DNA of 64,000 nt from Caulobacter sp. RHG1 (GCF_013181195.1 NZ_SMZP01000005.1:248001-312000); one strand, 5' to 3'; counted from the stretch's first letter, positions 8,368 to 17,596 are shown. Notes: generated by a model from the sequence alone, not told the origin. Numbers and translations: made by a program.

Positions 8368-9810
8368 ATGACGACGTGGCCAAGAACGCTGGTGCTCGCC
8401 GGACTGCTCTCCGGCCTTTCAGCCTCGGCCTTGGCCGAGACCGGCAGGACGCTGGCCTTCCCAGGCGCGGACGGCTTTGGCCGTTTCGCGGAGGGCGGTC
8501 GGGGCGGCAGGGTCATCAAGGTGACCAACCTCAATGACGCCGGCCCGGGCTCGCTGCGCGCGGCGGTCGAGGCGCATGGGCCGCGCATCGTGGTCTTCGA
8601 AGTCGGCGGCGTGATCCGCCTCAAGAGCGACCTGACGATCGCCAACGACCGCATCACCATCGCCGGTCAGACCGCGCCGGGCTATGGGATCACCCTGCGC
8701 GACGGCCAGTTCCTGATCGACGCCGACCACGTGATCGTGCGCTACCTGCGCTCACGGGTCGGCGACGAGGCCGGCAAGGAGCACGACTCGATCTCGATCG
8801 GCGGCGGTTCGGACATCATCCTCGACCACGTCTCGTCGGGCTGGTCGATCGACGAAAGCCTGTCGGTCACCCAGAAAGTCACGCCGCAGATCAAGCACCT
8901 GACCAACGTCACGGTGCAGTGGTCGCTGATCGCCGAGAGCCTGAACCACTCGATCCACGAGAAGGGCGACCACGGCTATGGCAGCCTGCTGCAGGGCTCG
9001 TACGGCGCCCGCTACAGCTTCCACCACAATCTCTGGGCCCATCACGAGGCGCGAATGCCGCGCATCGGCAACTACGCCAAGGCCGCCGACGATCCCGACG
9101 GCGTCACCTTGGATTTCCGCAACAACGTCTTCTACAACTGGGGCCCCGGGGCCACGACGGACTTCTACAATTGGGAGCCGGGCTTCAGCCAGGGCTGGGC
9201 GATGGACCCGTTCTACGGCCGCCCGGACAACGCCTCCCGGTTCGCCGCCGGCGAGGACCTGAACACCAACTCGACCACCCACTCAAACTTCGTGGCCAAC
9301 TACTACATCCAGGGCGCCGACACCGGCGGTCCCCTGGCCCTCTACATTCGCAACAAGAGCGGCCTGGCCCACTTCGACGGCAACTGGATGGACGACAAGC
9401 TGGTCGCCGACCAGAAGAGCCTGGTCCTGGCCTCGCCCGCCGCCCCGGGCGAGCACGTCGTCGACCAGCCCTTCCCGTTCGGCGATGTCGCGACCCAGAC
9501 CGCCCCCGACGCCTACAGGGCCGTGCTGGACAAGTCCGGCGCCTCGCGCAAGCGCGACCCGATCGACGCCCGGGTGGTCCAGAGCGTCATCGACCGCAAG
9601 GGCAGGATCATCAACAGCCAGAAGGATGTCGGCGGCTGGTTCCCGGCCGCCTCGTCCGCCGCGCCCAAGGACAGCGACGGCGACGGCATGCCCGACGGCT
9701 GGGAGAAGGCCCATGGCCTGAACCCGAAGGATCCCGCCGACGCCGCTTGGGACCGGGACGGCGACGGCTACACCAACATCGAAGAGTACGTGAACAGTCT
9801 GGCGTCCTAG
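8368..9810 (+). CDS. Secreted pectate lyase (PL1-like) with C-terminal Ca-binding repeats
   Basis: 480 residues from ATG 8368, with GAGGAA at 8358-8363 as ribosome site. A signal peptide ends near SALA. The mature protein begins LAFPGADGFGRFAEGGRGG and VTNLNDAGPGSLRAAVEA, the usual opening of PL1-type pectate lyases, followed by a parallel beta-helix with VIRYLRSRVGDE and ILDHVSSGWSIDESL. These enzymes cleave polygalacturonate by calcium-dependent beta-elimination. The tail DSDGDGMPDGWEKAHGLNP and DRDGDGYTNIEEYVN carries two thrombospondin type 3-like Asp-rich calcium loops, often seen on secreted lyases. It converges with the next gene, ten bases between stops. Confidence 0.9.
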   Translation: MTTWPRTLVLAGLLSGLSASALAETGRTLAFPGADGFGRFAEGGRGGRVIKVTNLNDAGPGSLRAAVEAHGPRIVVFEVGGVIRLKSDLTIANDRITIAGQTAPGYGITLRDGQFLIDADHVIVRYLRSRVGDEAGKEHDSISIGGGSDIILDHVSSGWSIDESLSVTQKVTPQIKHLTNVTVQWSLIAESLNHSIHEKGDHGYGSLLQGSYGARYSFHHNLWAHHEARMPRIGNYAKAADDPDGVTLDFRNNVFYNWGPGATTDFYNWEPGFSQGWAMDPFYGRPDNASRFAAGEDLNTNSTTHSNFVANYYIQGADTGGPLALYIRNKSGLAHFDGNWMDDKLVADQKSLVLASPAAPGEHVVDQPFPFGDVATQTAPDAYRAVLDKSGASRKRDPIDARVVQSVIDRKGRIINSQKDVGGWFPAASSAAPKDSDGDGMPDGWEKAHGLNPKDPADAAWDRDGDGYTNIEEYVNSLAS

Positions 9811-9820
9811 ACCCGGGCCT

Positions 9821-12085
9821 CTAAGGCAGCGGCTTGAAACCCTCGGCCTTCACCACCCACTTGCCGTCCTTGGGGAAGCCCGGCGCCGGACCGATCGAGC
9901 CGTCCCAGCCGCCGGCCATCATCGCCACCGCCGCCAGCAGGGAACCGTTCGACGGGAAATAGGTCTCGGCCGCGCGGGTGTAGCCGGGCCCGTCGGGACC
10001 GACCGTCTGCCCGGCTCCCGCCGTCGGGACGAAGGCCTCGGCGTGCGCATCCAGATGCACGCGGGGCGTCATGCCGCTGACCCCGAATTTGTTGTTCTTG
10101 GCGTCGTAGAACAGCCAGTCGATCGCCTTGTCGGGCTCGCCCAGGCGGGCGGCGGTCATGGCCGCCATCGGATAGTCCCAGCCCCAGGTCTGGCGAAGGT
10201 CCCAGTCGTTCTCGACCGCTCGCAGCGTGCGCCGCATGGTCTCCGGATCGACGCCCTTCCCAGCGATCAGGCCGTAGGCCATCAGGAACGATGGGTGGTC
10301 GCGGTTCACGCACTGCGGTTCGACGGCGTGCTTTGAGCAGGCCGGGCTGCGCGCCGCGTCCCAGAAGTCCGGCGCGGACTCGGCCGGCAGATAGAGCCCA
10401 TCCTTGATGGCCAGCGGGGCCAGACCCTGGATCACCGCGTCCCATTCGGGCTTGCGCGCCAGCCCGGTCCGGACCCGCCACTGCTGCGCGGTCTCCAGGC
10501 CCCAGCGGTAGTAGGCCAGCTCGAAGGCCGGATTGACCGTGGTCAAGGGATCGTAGTTCTCCTGCACCGGGATGATCGGCGGCCCCAGCACGAAGCGCCC
10601 CTTGTCGTCCTTGTGCGGAAAACTGGCCAGCAGCTCGGCCGTCTCGGAGACCAGAGGGCCGTACTTGGCCAGGGTCGTCTTGGTCGGCCTGTCACGCCAG
10701 ACCAGCTCGGACATCCAGATCGGGTGCGGCTGCTGCCACATGATGAAGGGCGACACCTTCGAGGGACTGTCGACGCCGTCGGGACCGACCATCTTGGGCC
10801 ACCAGGCGCCCTTCAGGCCGTGGCTGGCGGCGCGAGCCTGGGCGTCCTTCAGGTGGCCGACATACCAGGGCAGGCTGCGCTCCAGCTGCTCGGGCCGGTT
10901 CCACAGCGCGAACTGCCCGGCGTGCCAGGCGTGCATCTCGAGATGGAACTTGCCGTTCCAGCTGTTGGAGAACAGCCCCTCCTCCTGCGGCGGAACCTCG
11001 CCGGCGCCGTTCAGCGACATCAGGTACTGCGACAGCACCACCCGACGCTCCAGCTCGGCGGCGCGCGGATCGGTGCTGCCCGCGAAGTCGACGGCCGCGC
11101 CCTGGGTCCAGTAGGACTTCCAGTGGGCCCGAGCGGCCTGGTCGGCGACCGTCACGCTGGGCAGCGCCCTGGGCAGGGCCGTGCGCGAGAAGGCGACCTC
11201 CAGCCCCAGCGTCCGTCCCTTGGCCCTGGGCGCGATGATGTAGCCATGCGGCCCGGCGGCCGTGAAGTCGACGCCGCGATCCGCCTGCAAAGCCGCGAAG
11301 TACCGGGTGGCGTCCAGCTGACGCGTGACGTCGAGACGGCTCGCTCCCTCGCCGGTCACCTTGGTCTTGTGCAGCTCCGGATGGGTCCAGTCGGATGGGT
11401 CGGGATTTAGGTTCCTGGAGACGCCCGGAAACTTCACCGACAGCTTCAGCCGGCCCTGCTCGACCAAGCTGGACTCCACGTCGACAACGATCATGTCCAG
11501 GGTCGGGTGCACGCGGGTGCGGACGGTCACCGCCTCGCCGTCGTAGGTGAAGCGACTGGTCAGCACGCCGCTCCACAGGTCCAGGGTCTGCTCGGTCCCC
11601 GTCAGGTCCTCGAACCGAGCGGGCTTGCCGGTCTTGTCGCGCAGGTCCAGGGCCACGCGGCCCAACGAGAAGCGGTGCGGGTTCTCGCGCAGATAGGCCA
11701 GGGCCGGACGGGTCTGAGCCTCATTCCAGTCCTTCATGTAGGCATAGGGCTGCTTGGTCCCCCGCACGTCGATCGGCGTGGTCCCGTCCGCATAGGTGTA
11801 GTTGTTCGGATTGGGAAAGGCGTGCCAGGCCCACTGGGCCTCGGTCAGCAGCGGCGCGAGCTTGGAATAGGCCTCCGGGAAGGTCTGCAGGCCGGTGATG
11901 TCGGCCGTGAAACCGATCTGGCCGTTGCCGACCATCAGCGGCGCGGACGGATCCACCTTTGTGAGGCGCACGTCGTGCCGGCTGACCAGGGCGTGGCGGT
12001 CGATGGGCTGGGCCTGAGCCAGCGCGCCCAGGTTCACGAGCACCGCGCCGAACGGGATGAGGCTGGCCAGAAGCGCGCGTCGCAT
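9821..12085 (-). CDS. Exported (alpha/alpha)6-barrel glycoside hydrolase, GH65/GH95-like fold
   Basis: 754 residues from ATG 12085 with a signal peptide ending around LAQAQ. About residues 30-310 look like a beta-sandwich (LMVGNGQIGFTADITGLQTF, GVLTSRFTYDGEAVTVRTRV). About 320-740 form a helical-toroid region with SYWTQGAAVDF, NSWNGKFHLEMHAWHAGQFA, SPFIMWQQPHPIWMSELVWR and WDLRQTWGWDYPMAAMTAAR. This order resembles clan GH-L and GH95-type enzymes, but I cannot fix the family or the acid/base residues. Position inside the pectin locus suggests action on a side chain or rhamnogalacturonan-derived oligosaccharide, which is inference. It lies downstream of the GntR gene on the same strand, 94 bases away. 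Confidence 0.7.
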   Translation of the reverse strand: MRRALLASLIPFGAVLVNLGALAQAQPIDRHALVSRHDVRLTKVDPSAPLMVGNGQIGFTADITGLQTFPEAYSKLAPLLTEAQWAWHAFPNPNNYTYADGTTPIDVRGTKQPYAYMKDWNEAQTRPALAYLRENPHRFSLGRVALDLRDKTGKPARFEDLTGTEQTLDLWSGVLTSRFTYDGEAVTVRTRVHPTLDMIVVDVESSLVEQGRLKLSVKFPGVSRNLNPDPSDWTHPELHKTKVTGEGASRLDVTRQLDATRYFAALQADRGVDFTAAGPHGYIIAPRAKGRTLGLEVAFSRTALPRALPSVTVADQAARAHWKSYWTQGAAVDFAGSTDPRAAELERRVVLSQYLMSLNGAGEVPPQEEGLFSNSWNGKFHLEMHAWHAGQFALWNRPEQLERSLPWYVGHLKDAQARAASHGLKGAWWPKMVGPDGVDSPSKVSPFIMWQQPHPIWMSELVWRDRPTKTTLAKYGPLVSETAELLASFPHKDDKGRFVLGPPIIPVQENYDPLTTVNPAFELAYYRWGLETAQQWRVRTGLARKPEWDAVIQGLAPLAIKDGLYLPAESAPDFWDAARSPACSKHAVEPQCVNRDHPSFLMAYGLIAGKGVDPETMRRTLRAVENDWDLRQTWGWDYPMAAMTAARLGEPDKAIDWLFYDAKNNKFGVSGMTPRVHLDAHAEAFVPTAGAGQTVGPDGPGYTRAAETYFPSNGSLLAAVAMMAGGWDGSIGPAPGFPKDGKWVVKAEGFKPLP

Positions 12086-12133
12086 CTCGTCGTTTCCCTG
12101 GATTATCGCTCCGGAGCGAAGCTGTTCATTTCA

Positions 12134-12143
12134 TCCTATAGGA
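12134..12143. promoter_or_regulatory. Perfect palindrome TCCTATAGGA upstream of the glycosidase gene
   Basis: The 10-bp perfect palindrome sits 49 bases upstream of the glycosidase start, in the 94-base gap after the GntR gene. Its TATAGGA half resembles the AATAGGT heptamer upstream of the GH105 gene and, inverted, upstream of the TonB-dependent receptor. It may be an operator. The evidence is positional only. Confidence 0.3.
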
Positions 12144-12179
12144 CAGCCTTCTCACATCGTGGAGCCCTTAGCGGCAGGC

Positions 12180-12944
12180 TCAAGTGAGGCTGCTTTGCAC
12201 CGAGCGCTCGAAACGATGCTTTTGTTCGAGGGCCTTTTGCTGCAGTTGCGCGATGGCCGCGCCCTCCTCGGCCGCCAACATCGCCTCGAAGAGGCGGCTG
12301 AAATGCCGCCGCATGGCCAGGCGCGCCGCATGCGGATCGCGCGCGCGTATCGCATCCAGCACGGCCCGGTGCTCCTGGATTCTATCCTCGAAGCCGCTCT
12401 TGCAGACTTGGCTATAGACCTGAACGACCCGGGGCGCTTCGTTACGTGTCCGCCAGAGGGTGCGCACAAAGGCCTCCAGGATCGGGCTTCCACTGCTTTC
12501 GGCGATGATCAGATGAAAGCGTTCGTCCGCCGCCTCGGCAGCTTCGCCCTGCCCCGACATGACCTGCAAGGCGTCGTCCAAGAGCGCCAGGGCGTCTGGC
12601 GTCATGTTGAGCGCCGCCAGAGCAGCGGCTTCGGCCTCGATCAAGGCCCGCACCGTCGTCAGCTCGAAGGCGTCGACCTCGGACAGCGAAGCCTGATCGC
12701 TCGGCAGTCGAGACCGCACATAGACGCCCGAGCCCGTCTTGACCGCGATGTAGCCTTGCGCCTCCAACGCAATGCTGGCCTCGCGGACAGCCAGCCGCGA
12801 CACGCCCAGCTGCTCGGCGAGCTCCCGCTCGCCGGGAAGACGGGCGCCAGGCGGGAACTGGCCGGACTTGATCAGCGCAATGATCTGCCGGGCGACGCGT
12901 TGGTACCGCCTGTCCATGCCCTTCTGCCGCTGCCCCCGTTCCAT
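12180..12944 (-). CDS. GntR-family transcriptional regulator, FadR/FCD subfamily
   Basis: 254 residues from ATG 12944; an internal ATG at 12917 (MDRRYQRVARQI) is an alternative start because no clear ribosome site precedes either. The winged helix-turn-helix (about 12-78) contains IKSGQFPPGARLPGERELAEQLGVSRLAVREASIALEAQG in short conserved blocks. The C-terminal FCD domain (~95-235) has LTTVRALIEAEAAALAA, FHLIIAESSGSPIL and EHRAVLDAIRARDPHAAR, with Asp/His positions typical of metal-binding FCD domains. Such regulators usually repress sugar-acid genes and release DNA on binding a uronate or its catabolite. Its place between a glycosidase and the receptor gene suggests control of the pectin locus. 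Candidate operators are at 16562-16575 and 16373-16414. Confidence 0.9.
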   Translation of the reverse strand: MERGQRQKGMDRRYQRVARQIIALIKSGQFPPGARLPGERELAEQLGVSRLAVREASIALEAQGYIAVKTGSGVYVRSRLPSDQASLSEVDAFELTTVRALIEAEAAALAALNMTPDALALLDDALQVMSGQGEAAEAADERFHLIIAESSGSPILEAFVRTLWRTRNEAPRVVQVYSQVCKSGFEDRIQEHRAVLDAIRARDPHAARLAMRRHFSRLFEAMLAAEEGAAIAQLQQKALEQKHRFERSVQSSLT

Positions 12945-12976
12945 GTCTGGATCTTGAGAAGGGTTATCCGACTTTG

Positions 12977-13015
12977 CCAGACCGGGGGCGAACCGAAATG
13001 GCTCGCCCCCTCTGG
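12977..13015 (-). terminator. Hairpin downstream of the TonB-dependent receptor gene
   Basis: Arms CCAGA (12977-12981) plus GGGGGCGA (12984-12991) pair with TCGCCCCC (13003-13010) plus TCTGG (13011-13015), with a two-base bulge and an 11-base loop. It begins just after the receptor stop and lies before the GntR gene. No U-run follows, so termination efficiency is uncertain. Confidence 0.5.
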
Positions 13016-13019
13016 ATCG

Positions 13020-16000
13020 TCAGTGCCGGAAACGGATGCCAACCGTGAATTGGCGCCCGGGCGAGCCGTAGAGAGCCGCGACCGGATTGTCGGCGTAGTA
13101 GTAGCGGCTGGTGGCTTGGTTGGTCAGGTTCAGCCCCTCGATCGAGAAGGACAGCTGATCCGACAGCTTGTAGCTGAAGGCGAAGTCGACGTTCAGCGTG
13201 TCCTTGGAGCCGCCGAAATCGTTGATCAGCGGCGTGTCGCACGCCACGCCGGCGACGACGCCCGGCGCGCACGGCCCGGCCACCAGAGGATAGGTGGTGT
13301 AGTAGCCGTCACGTTGGGCCAGCGACACGCGGGTGTTGATCCGCTTGTCCTCGTAATAGACCGTCATGTTGACGGCGTTAGGCGAGGCGCCGAGCCAAGG
13401 TCCCTTGCCCAGGACCGGCGCGCTGGTTTCCGAGCCGGGATCGAGGATGTAGGTCAGCTCCGACTTGATGTGCGTCGCGTTGAGCTGGATCCCGGTGTTC
13501 TTGAGCAGCCCCGGCAGGAAGGTGAAGGCCTGCTGATAGTTGATCTCCCAGCCCTGCAGCGAGCCGCCGGGCGCATCGCGGAACTGGCGCGCGGTGGCGT
13601 CGTAGTCGGCCCGGATATAGGCCGCCTGGTCACTGGTCGTGCCGAACTGCTCGATCAGGCTTTGCAGGCCCGCCTCGTCCAGGAATGACGACAGCGGCCC
13701 GGAGAAGCGCACGGTCTGCGGATAGGAACCGATCTTCTTCTTGAACAGAGCCACCGAGATCAGGCCGCCCTCGGCGTAGTACCACTCGACCGCGGCGTCG
13801 AAATTGTTGGCGCGGAACGGCGAGAGCTTGGGATTGCCGATGGTCAGGGTGGCGCCCGAGTTCACGCCGCCATCGGGGATGCTCAGCTGAGTGATGGTCG
13901 GCGCCAGCTGCTGCAGGGTCGGGCGCGACATCGTCTTGGCGGCGCCGAAGCGGAAGTAGAGATCCTCGCGCGGCCGGATGGCGATGTTGAACGACGGCAG
14001 GACGTCGGAATAGGAATTCTCGCCCGCGACCGTACGTCCGCCCGTCGAGCGGCCGGTGGAGTCGATGTCGGTCGTGGCGTAGCGGACGCCCAGGTTGCCG
14101 AAGGTGTTCCAGCCGTCGAAGAAGTCGTAGTTGAAATTGACCTGGCCATAGACGCCGCCGGTCTGCTCACGCACGGCGAAGGTCTCCCGACCCTGCTGGC
14201 GGAACTGGGTCAGGCGCCAGTCGCCCCACTTGTTGATACAGTTGCAGGTGAAGCCGAACAGGGCGTCGAACTTGTCGATGTCCGGACCGAACCAGGACGT
14301 CGTCGTGCCCGCTGGCACATCCAGGCCCTGGCCAAACTCGATGACCTTGCCAAGGCTGGCGATCGAAACGCCCGCCTCCTTCTCGGTCGGATTGATCTGG
14401 ACGTTCTGGCGCTCCATCTGCGACGTCGAGAACTTGTAGTCGCGCCGGGTGCCGCCGAACTTGAACGTCAGGTTGTCGTTGAGCATCCAGGTGAAGTCGG
14501 CCTTCCACGAGCCGTACTTATTCTCGACGTTCTTCTTGTGGTAGCGCAGGAACGAGACCCCCTTGAGGATGGTCCACTGGCTGGGATCGGCGGCATTGAA
14601 GCCCGCATCGAACATCGGCATGTCGCCGCCGCCGCGCTCGTCATAGGTGAAGGTGGCCGGCTGATCGAACTGACCCCACTCGGCCATCTTGCCGTAGGAC
14701 TTCAGCTTCGAGCTCGACGCGCCATAAGTGAAGTCGGCCTTCAGGCGGTCGCTGAACTCGTGGGTCAGGTTGAACGAGAGTTGCTGGAAAGTGGTGTCGT
14801 AGCTGCCCTGGTCGGCGCGCGCGCCCCAGTCGACATTGCGCAGTTGCAGGTAGTCGGCGACGCCGTTGGTGACGTTGGCGGCGAGCACGTCGGTCGCGGG
14901 GCGGCCGATCTGCTGGGCGCGCATGGCCAGACCGTCCGCAGACGCGACATAGCCGGGCGAGCCGGCCCAGTTGTAGTAGTCGTAGACGTCCAGATTGTTG
15001 GGATTGTACGAGAAGCTGCTGCCCGCCACGAGCGCGCCGCCATAGGTCGCCTGGCCGCAGTCGATCGGCGAGGCGTAGGCGCCGCCGGCGGTGTAGTTGC
15101 AGGTCCCGGGATAGAGGCCGCGCTTGGAATTGAGCGCGGTCGAGGCATTGGCGGTGGCGAAGGTCGCGTTGGTGTTGTTGCGGTTCAGGCCGAACGGCAA
15201 CAGCTGGTTCAGGGTCGAGGTGCTCTTCTGGTTCGAATAAAGCCCATCGACGGTCAGCCGTGTCCGCGACGAGATTTCCCACTGATAGGATGAGGTGAGC
15301 CCCAGGCGCTTCTGGCTCAGGTCCTGCTGCTCGGGGCCGGCCAGCGCCGGGAAGATCACCTGCGAGCCGTCCAGCGACGGGTGCAGCAGCGCGTAGGCGG
15401 CCAGGTTCGAGCCGGTCACGGCGGCGATATAGGCCGGATTGGTGATAGCCGCGGTCGACGACACCGTGCCGCCGGGATTGGCCGCGGTCGGATTGGTGAC
15501 CCGGTCGCCGAACGTCGTGCCGACCGGGGCCGAGAAGCCCGCGCGTCGCGGGTTCTCCAGGGTCGCCCAGGTGGCCGAGCGGTAGACGTACTCGCCCGTC
15601 ACGATCTGCCGGCGATACTGGTCGGTTTCGGTGTCCTTTTCCGAATAGGCGACCGAGGCCAGGAAGCCCATCTTGCCGTCGGCCCAGCGCTTGGAGAACA
15701 GGCCGGCGATGCGCGGATTGTGATGACCGCCATTTTCGTAATAGGCGTCCTCGACGGACAGGGCCAAGCGATCCTTGCGATAGTCGAACGGCCGGCCGGT
15801 CTGCAGATCGACCGTGGCGCCCAGGGAGCCCTCATCGGTCTCGGCCGAGGCCGTCTTACGCACCTTTAGGCTGTTGAACAGCTCCGAGGCGAAGACGTTG
15901 AAGTCGAACGTCCGCGTGGTGTTCATCGCAGTCGAGTTGGTGTCGTTCGTCCCCGCCGTCGACAGCGCTTCCAGGTTGTTGATGCGCACCCGGGTGAAGT

Positions 16001-16355
16001 CGCCGCCCAGGCCGCGGACGGTGATGGTGCGGCCCTCGCCATTGTCCCGGTCGATCGAGATGCCGGGAATGCGCTGCAGCGACTCGGCGAGATTGGCGTC
16101 AGGGAAATCGGCGATGTCTTCGGCGTTGATGGCGTCGACCATGACGTCGGACTGGCGCTTGACGTTCAGCGCGCTCTGCAAGGAGGCGCGGTAGCCGGTG
16201 ACGACCACGGCCTCGACCGCCTGATCGTCCAAGACTTCGTCATTCTTGGGCGCCGTCGTCTGCGCCGCCGCCTGGCTCAGGCCCAGCCCGATGATGAAAG
16301 CCGTCGACGCCAGCAGCATCGCGCGCGCACTTGGGCGCCCTGGACGGTTGTCCAT
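13020..16355 (-). CDS. TonB-dependent outer-membrane receptor (Caulobacter/Xanthomonas type), pectin locus
   Basis: 1111 residues from ATG 16355, preceded by GGGAGG and GAGGA. The signal peptide ends near SQAAAQ. The plug domain (~50-190) shows EAVVVTGYRASLQSALNVKR, NLAESLQRIPGISIDRDNGE and ITVRGLGGDFTRVRINN. The rest is a 22-strand beta-barrel with paired Tyr/Phe-rich strands, ending VGIRFRH with the terminal aromatic signature. The size and the plug motif match the large receptor family that Caulobacter uses for plant-derived sugars. Surrounded by pectinases, it probably imports pectic oligosaccharides across the outer membrane using TonB-ExbBD energy. The specific ligand is inferred from context. 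Confidence 0.92.
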   Translation of the reverse strand: MDNRPGRPSARAMLLASTAFIIGLGLSQAAAQTTAPKNDEVLDDQAVEAVVVTGYRASLQSALNVKRQSDVMVDAINAEDIADFPDANLAESLQRIPGISIDRDNGEGRTITVRGLGGDFTRVRINNLEALSTAGTNDTNSTAMNTTRTFDFNVFASELFNSLKVRKTASAETDEGSLGATVDLQTGRPFDYRKDRLALSVEDAYYENGGHHNPRIAGLFSKRWADGKMGFLASVAYSEKDTETDQYRRQIVTGEYVYRSATWATLENPRRAGFSAPVGTTFGDRVTNPTAANPGGTVSSTAAITNPAYIAAVTGSNLAAYALLHPSLDGSQVIFPALAGPEQQDLSQKRLGLTSSYQWEISSRTRLTVDGLYSNQKSTSTLNQLLPFGLNRNNTNATFATANASTALNSKRGLYPGTCNYTAGGAYASPIDCGQATYGGALVAGSSFSYNPNNLDVYDYYNWAGSPGYVASADGLAMRAQQIGRPATDVLAANVTNGVADYLQLRNVDWGARADQGSYDTTFQQLSFNLTHEFSDRLKADFTYGASSSKLKSYGKMAEWGQFDQPATFTYDERGGGDMPMFDAGFNAADPSQWTILKGVSFLRYHKKNVENKYGSWKADFTWMLNDNLTFKFGGTRRDYKFSTSQMERQNVQINPTEKEAGVSIASLGKVIEFGQGLDVPAGTTTSWFGPDIDKFDALFGFTCNCINKWGDWRLTQFRQQGRETFAVREQTGGVYGQVNFNYDFFDGWNTFGNLGVRYATTDIDSTGRSTGGRTVAGENSYSDVLPSFNIAIRPREDLYFRFGAAKTMSRPTLQQLAPTITQLSIPDGGVNSGATLTIGNPKLSPFRANNFDAAVEWYYAEGGLISVALFKKKIGSYPQTVRFSGPLSSFLDEAGLQSLIEQFGTTSDQAAYIRADYDATARQFRDAPGGSLQGWEINYQQAFTFLPGLLKNTGIQLNATHIKSELTYILDPGSETSAPVLGKGPWLGASPNAVNMTVYYEDKRINTRVSLAQRDGYYTTYPLVAGPCAPGVVAGVACDTPLINDFGGSKDTLNVDFAFSYKLSDQLSFSIEGLNLTNQATSRYYYADNPVAALYGSPGRQFTVGIRFRH

Positions 16356-16372
16356 TCCTCATTCCCTCCCAC

Positions 16373-16414
16373 AACCAATTATCTTTATTTGGCTTACCTA
16401 TTTGGTTGATCACT
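16373..16414 (-). promoter_or_regulatory. Cluster of GntR-like half-sites upstream of the receptor gene
   Basis: In 42 bases just upstream of the receptor start lie AACCAATT (16373-16380, the reverse of AATTGGTT), TTTGGCTTACC (16388-16398) and TTTGGTTGATCAC (16401-16413). Each resembles one or both arms of the TTGGT-N2-ACCAA palindrome at 16562. The heptamer ACCTATT (16396-16402), inverted AATAGGT, is also found before the GH105 gene. Confidence 0.4.
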
Positions 16415-16561
16415 TAGCGCCGAATGTCAACGGTCGCCGTTCGATCAAGTTGGTCATCCCGGCCCAGGCAAGCCGGTTATGAGGAAGGTGCATCCGCTCT
16501 CATTCAGCTACCGCGCGCTCATCAACGGTACAATTGGCGGAAATTGCGTACTGGTCTTTAT

Positions 16562-16575
16562 ATTGGTTGACCAAT
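16562..16575. promoter_or_regulatory. GntR/FadR-type operator candidate ATTGGTTGACCAAT
   Basis: A 14-bp palindrome with six-base arms ATTGGT/ACCAAT around TG. It matches the TGGT-N1-3-ACCA form of operators bound by FadR-subfamily GntR regulators, including uronate regulators. It is 143 bases before the esterase start and about 207 before the receptor start. Such a regulator is encoded nearby at 12180-12944. Confidence 0.55.
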
Positions 16576-16717
16576 TATGGGAACACAGGTCCAGAAATCT
16601 GCCATTGGACTCGTAAGCCCGACCTGCTAGATCGGAGCGCAAACTTGGCGCCATGACCAGGATCGCAGCGCGCCTTCTGGCGCTCGCTGCCAAGACATTG
16701 CTGATGGGAGAGACGCG

Positions 16718-17596
16718 ATGATCGCCAAGACCGTTGCCGCCGCGCTGCTGCTCGGCGCCGCGCCCGCAGCCGCCCAAACCTGGAACGACCCAGCCCAATG
16801 GGCCCAGGTCGCGGAGCCGGCGGCGACCAAGGACGTGGTCTATCTCCAGGCCAGCGGCCAAGATCTGCATCTGGACGTCTATCGCAACACAGCCTTCGCC
16901 GGACCACGACCGGTGCTGGTCTATATCCATGGCGGCGCCTGGTGGAAGGGCGAGAAGCCGGCCAGCTGGGGCGGCTTTCGAGCCTATCTGGCTGCTGGCT
17001 TCTCGGTCGTCACCGTCCAGTATCGCCTGTCTGACACGGCCCGGGCGCCCGCAGCGGTGCAGGACGTTCGTTGCGCCCTGTCATGGGTGAAGGCCAACGC
17101 TCGCGCCTACGGCTTCGCCCCCAAGCGGGTCGTGCCCTACGGGACTTCGGCCGGCGGTCACTTGGCGCTGATGGCCGGCATGCTGCCCAAGGGCAACGCC
17201 ATCGACCTGCCGGCGTGCCGCGACCAACCCAAGGTTCCCGCTATCCTCGACTTCTACGGCCCCTATCACCTGAAGCCGGCCGACCCGGGCGCGTTCAAGA
17301 GCCCGTCGACAGCACGATGGATCGGCGATGGCCCGGACGCCTTGTGGACGACGATGTCGCCGGCCGCCTATGTGCGCAAGGCCCAGCCGCCCGTGTTCAT
17401 CGTCCATGGCGATGCGGACCCGACCGTTCCCTTCGAGGCTTCGACGACGCTGAAGACCGATCTGGACAAGGCCGGGGTCACCAACCGCTTCCACCCCGTG
17501 GCCGGCGGCGCGCATGGCAAGTTTTCGAAGGAGGACCAGGTCAAGGTCGAGCAGGACGCCCTGCAATTCCTCGCAGACCTTGGCGTCGTAAAGTAG
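16718..17596 (+). CDS. Exported alpha/beta-hydrolase esterase, pectin locus
   Basis: 292 residues from ATG 16718 with a signal peptide ending AAPAAAQ. The fold shows HGGAWWKG (oxyanion-hole HGG), PYGTSAGGHLAL (nucleophile Ser in GxSxG), VIVHGDADPTVPF in the form FIVHGDADPTVPF (catalytic Asp) and GGAHGKFS (catalytic His). This is the carbohydrate-esterase-like BD-FAE/lipase type. In this locus it may remove acetyl or feruloyl groups from pectic oligosaccharides before depolymerisation; the substrate is inference. It is divergent from the receptor gene and shares its regulatory region. Confidence 0.82.
   Translation: MIAKTVAAALLLGAAPAAAQTWNDPAQWAQVAEPAATKDVVYLQASGQDLHLDVYRNTAFAGPRPVLVYIHGGAWWKGEKPASWGGFRAYLAAGFSVVTVQYRLSDTARAPAAVQDVRCALSWVKANARAYGFAPKRVVPYGTSAGGHLALMAGMLPKGNAIDLPACRDQPKVPAILDFYGPYHLKPADPGAFKSPSTARWIGDGPDALWTTMSPAAYVRKAQPPVFIVHGDADPTVPFEASTTLKTDLDKAGVTNRFHPVAGGAHGKFSKEDQVKVEQDALQFLADLGVVK

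Larger units (their letters stand above)
16356..16717. promoter_or_regulatory. Divergent promoter region between receptor and esterase genes
   Basis: 362 bases without a credible gene, and more AT-rich than the surroundings. It holds the palindrome ATTGGTTGACCAAT at 16562-16575 and a group of related half-sites near the receptor start at 16373-16414, listed separately. The esterase ribosome site GGGAGAG is just upstream of 16718. I see no RNA gene or riboswitch here. Confidence 0.5.
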
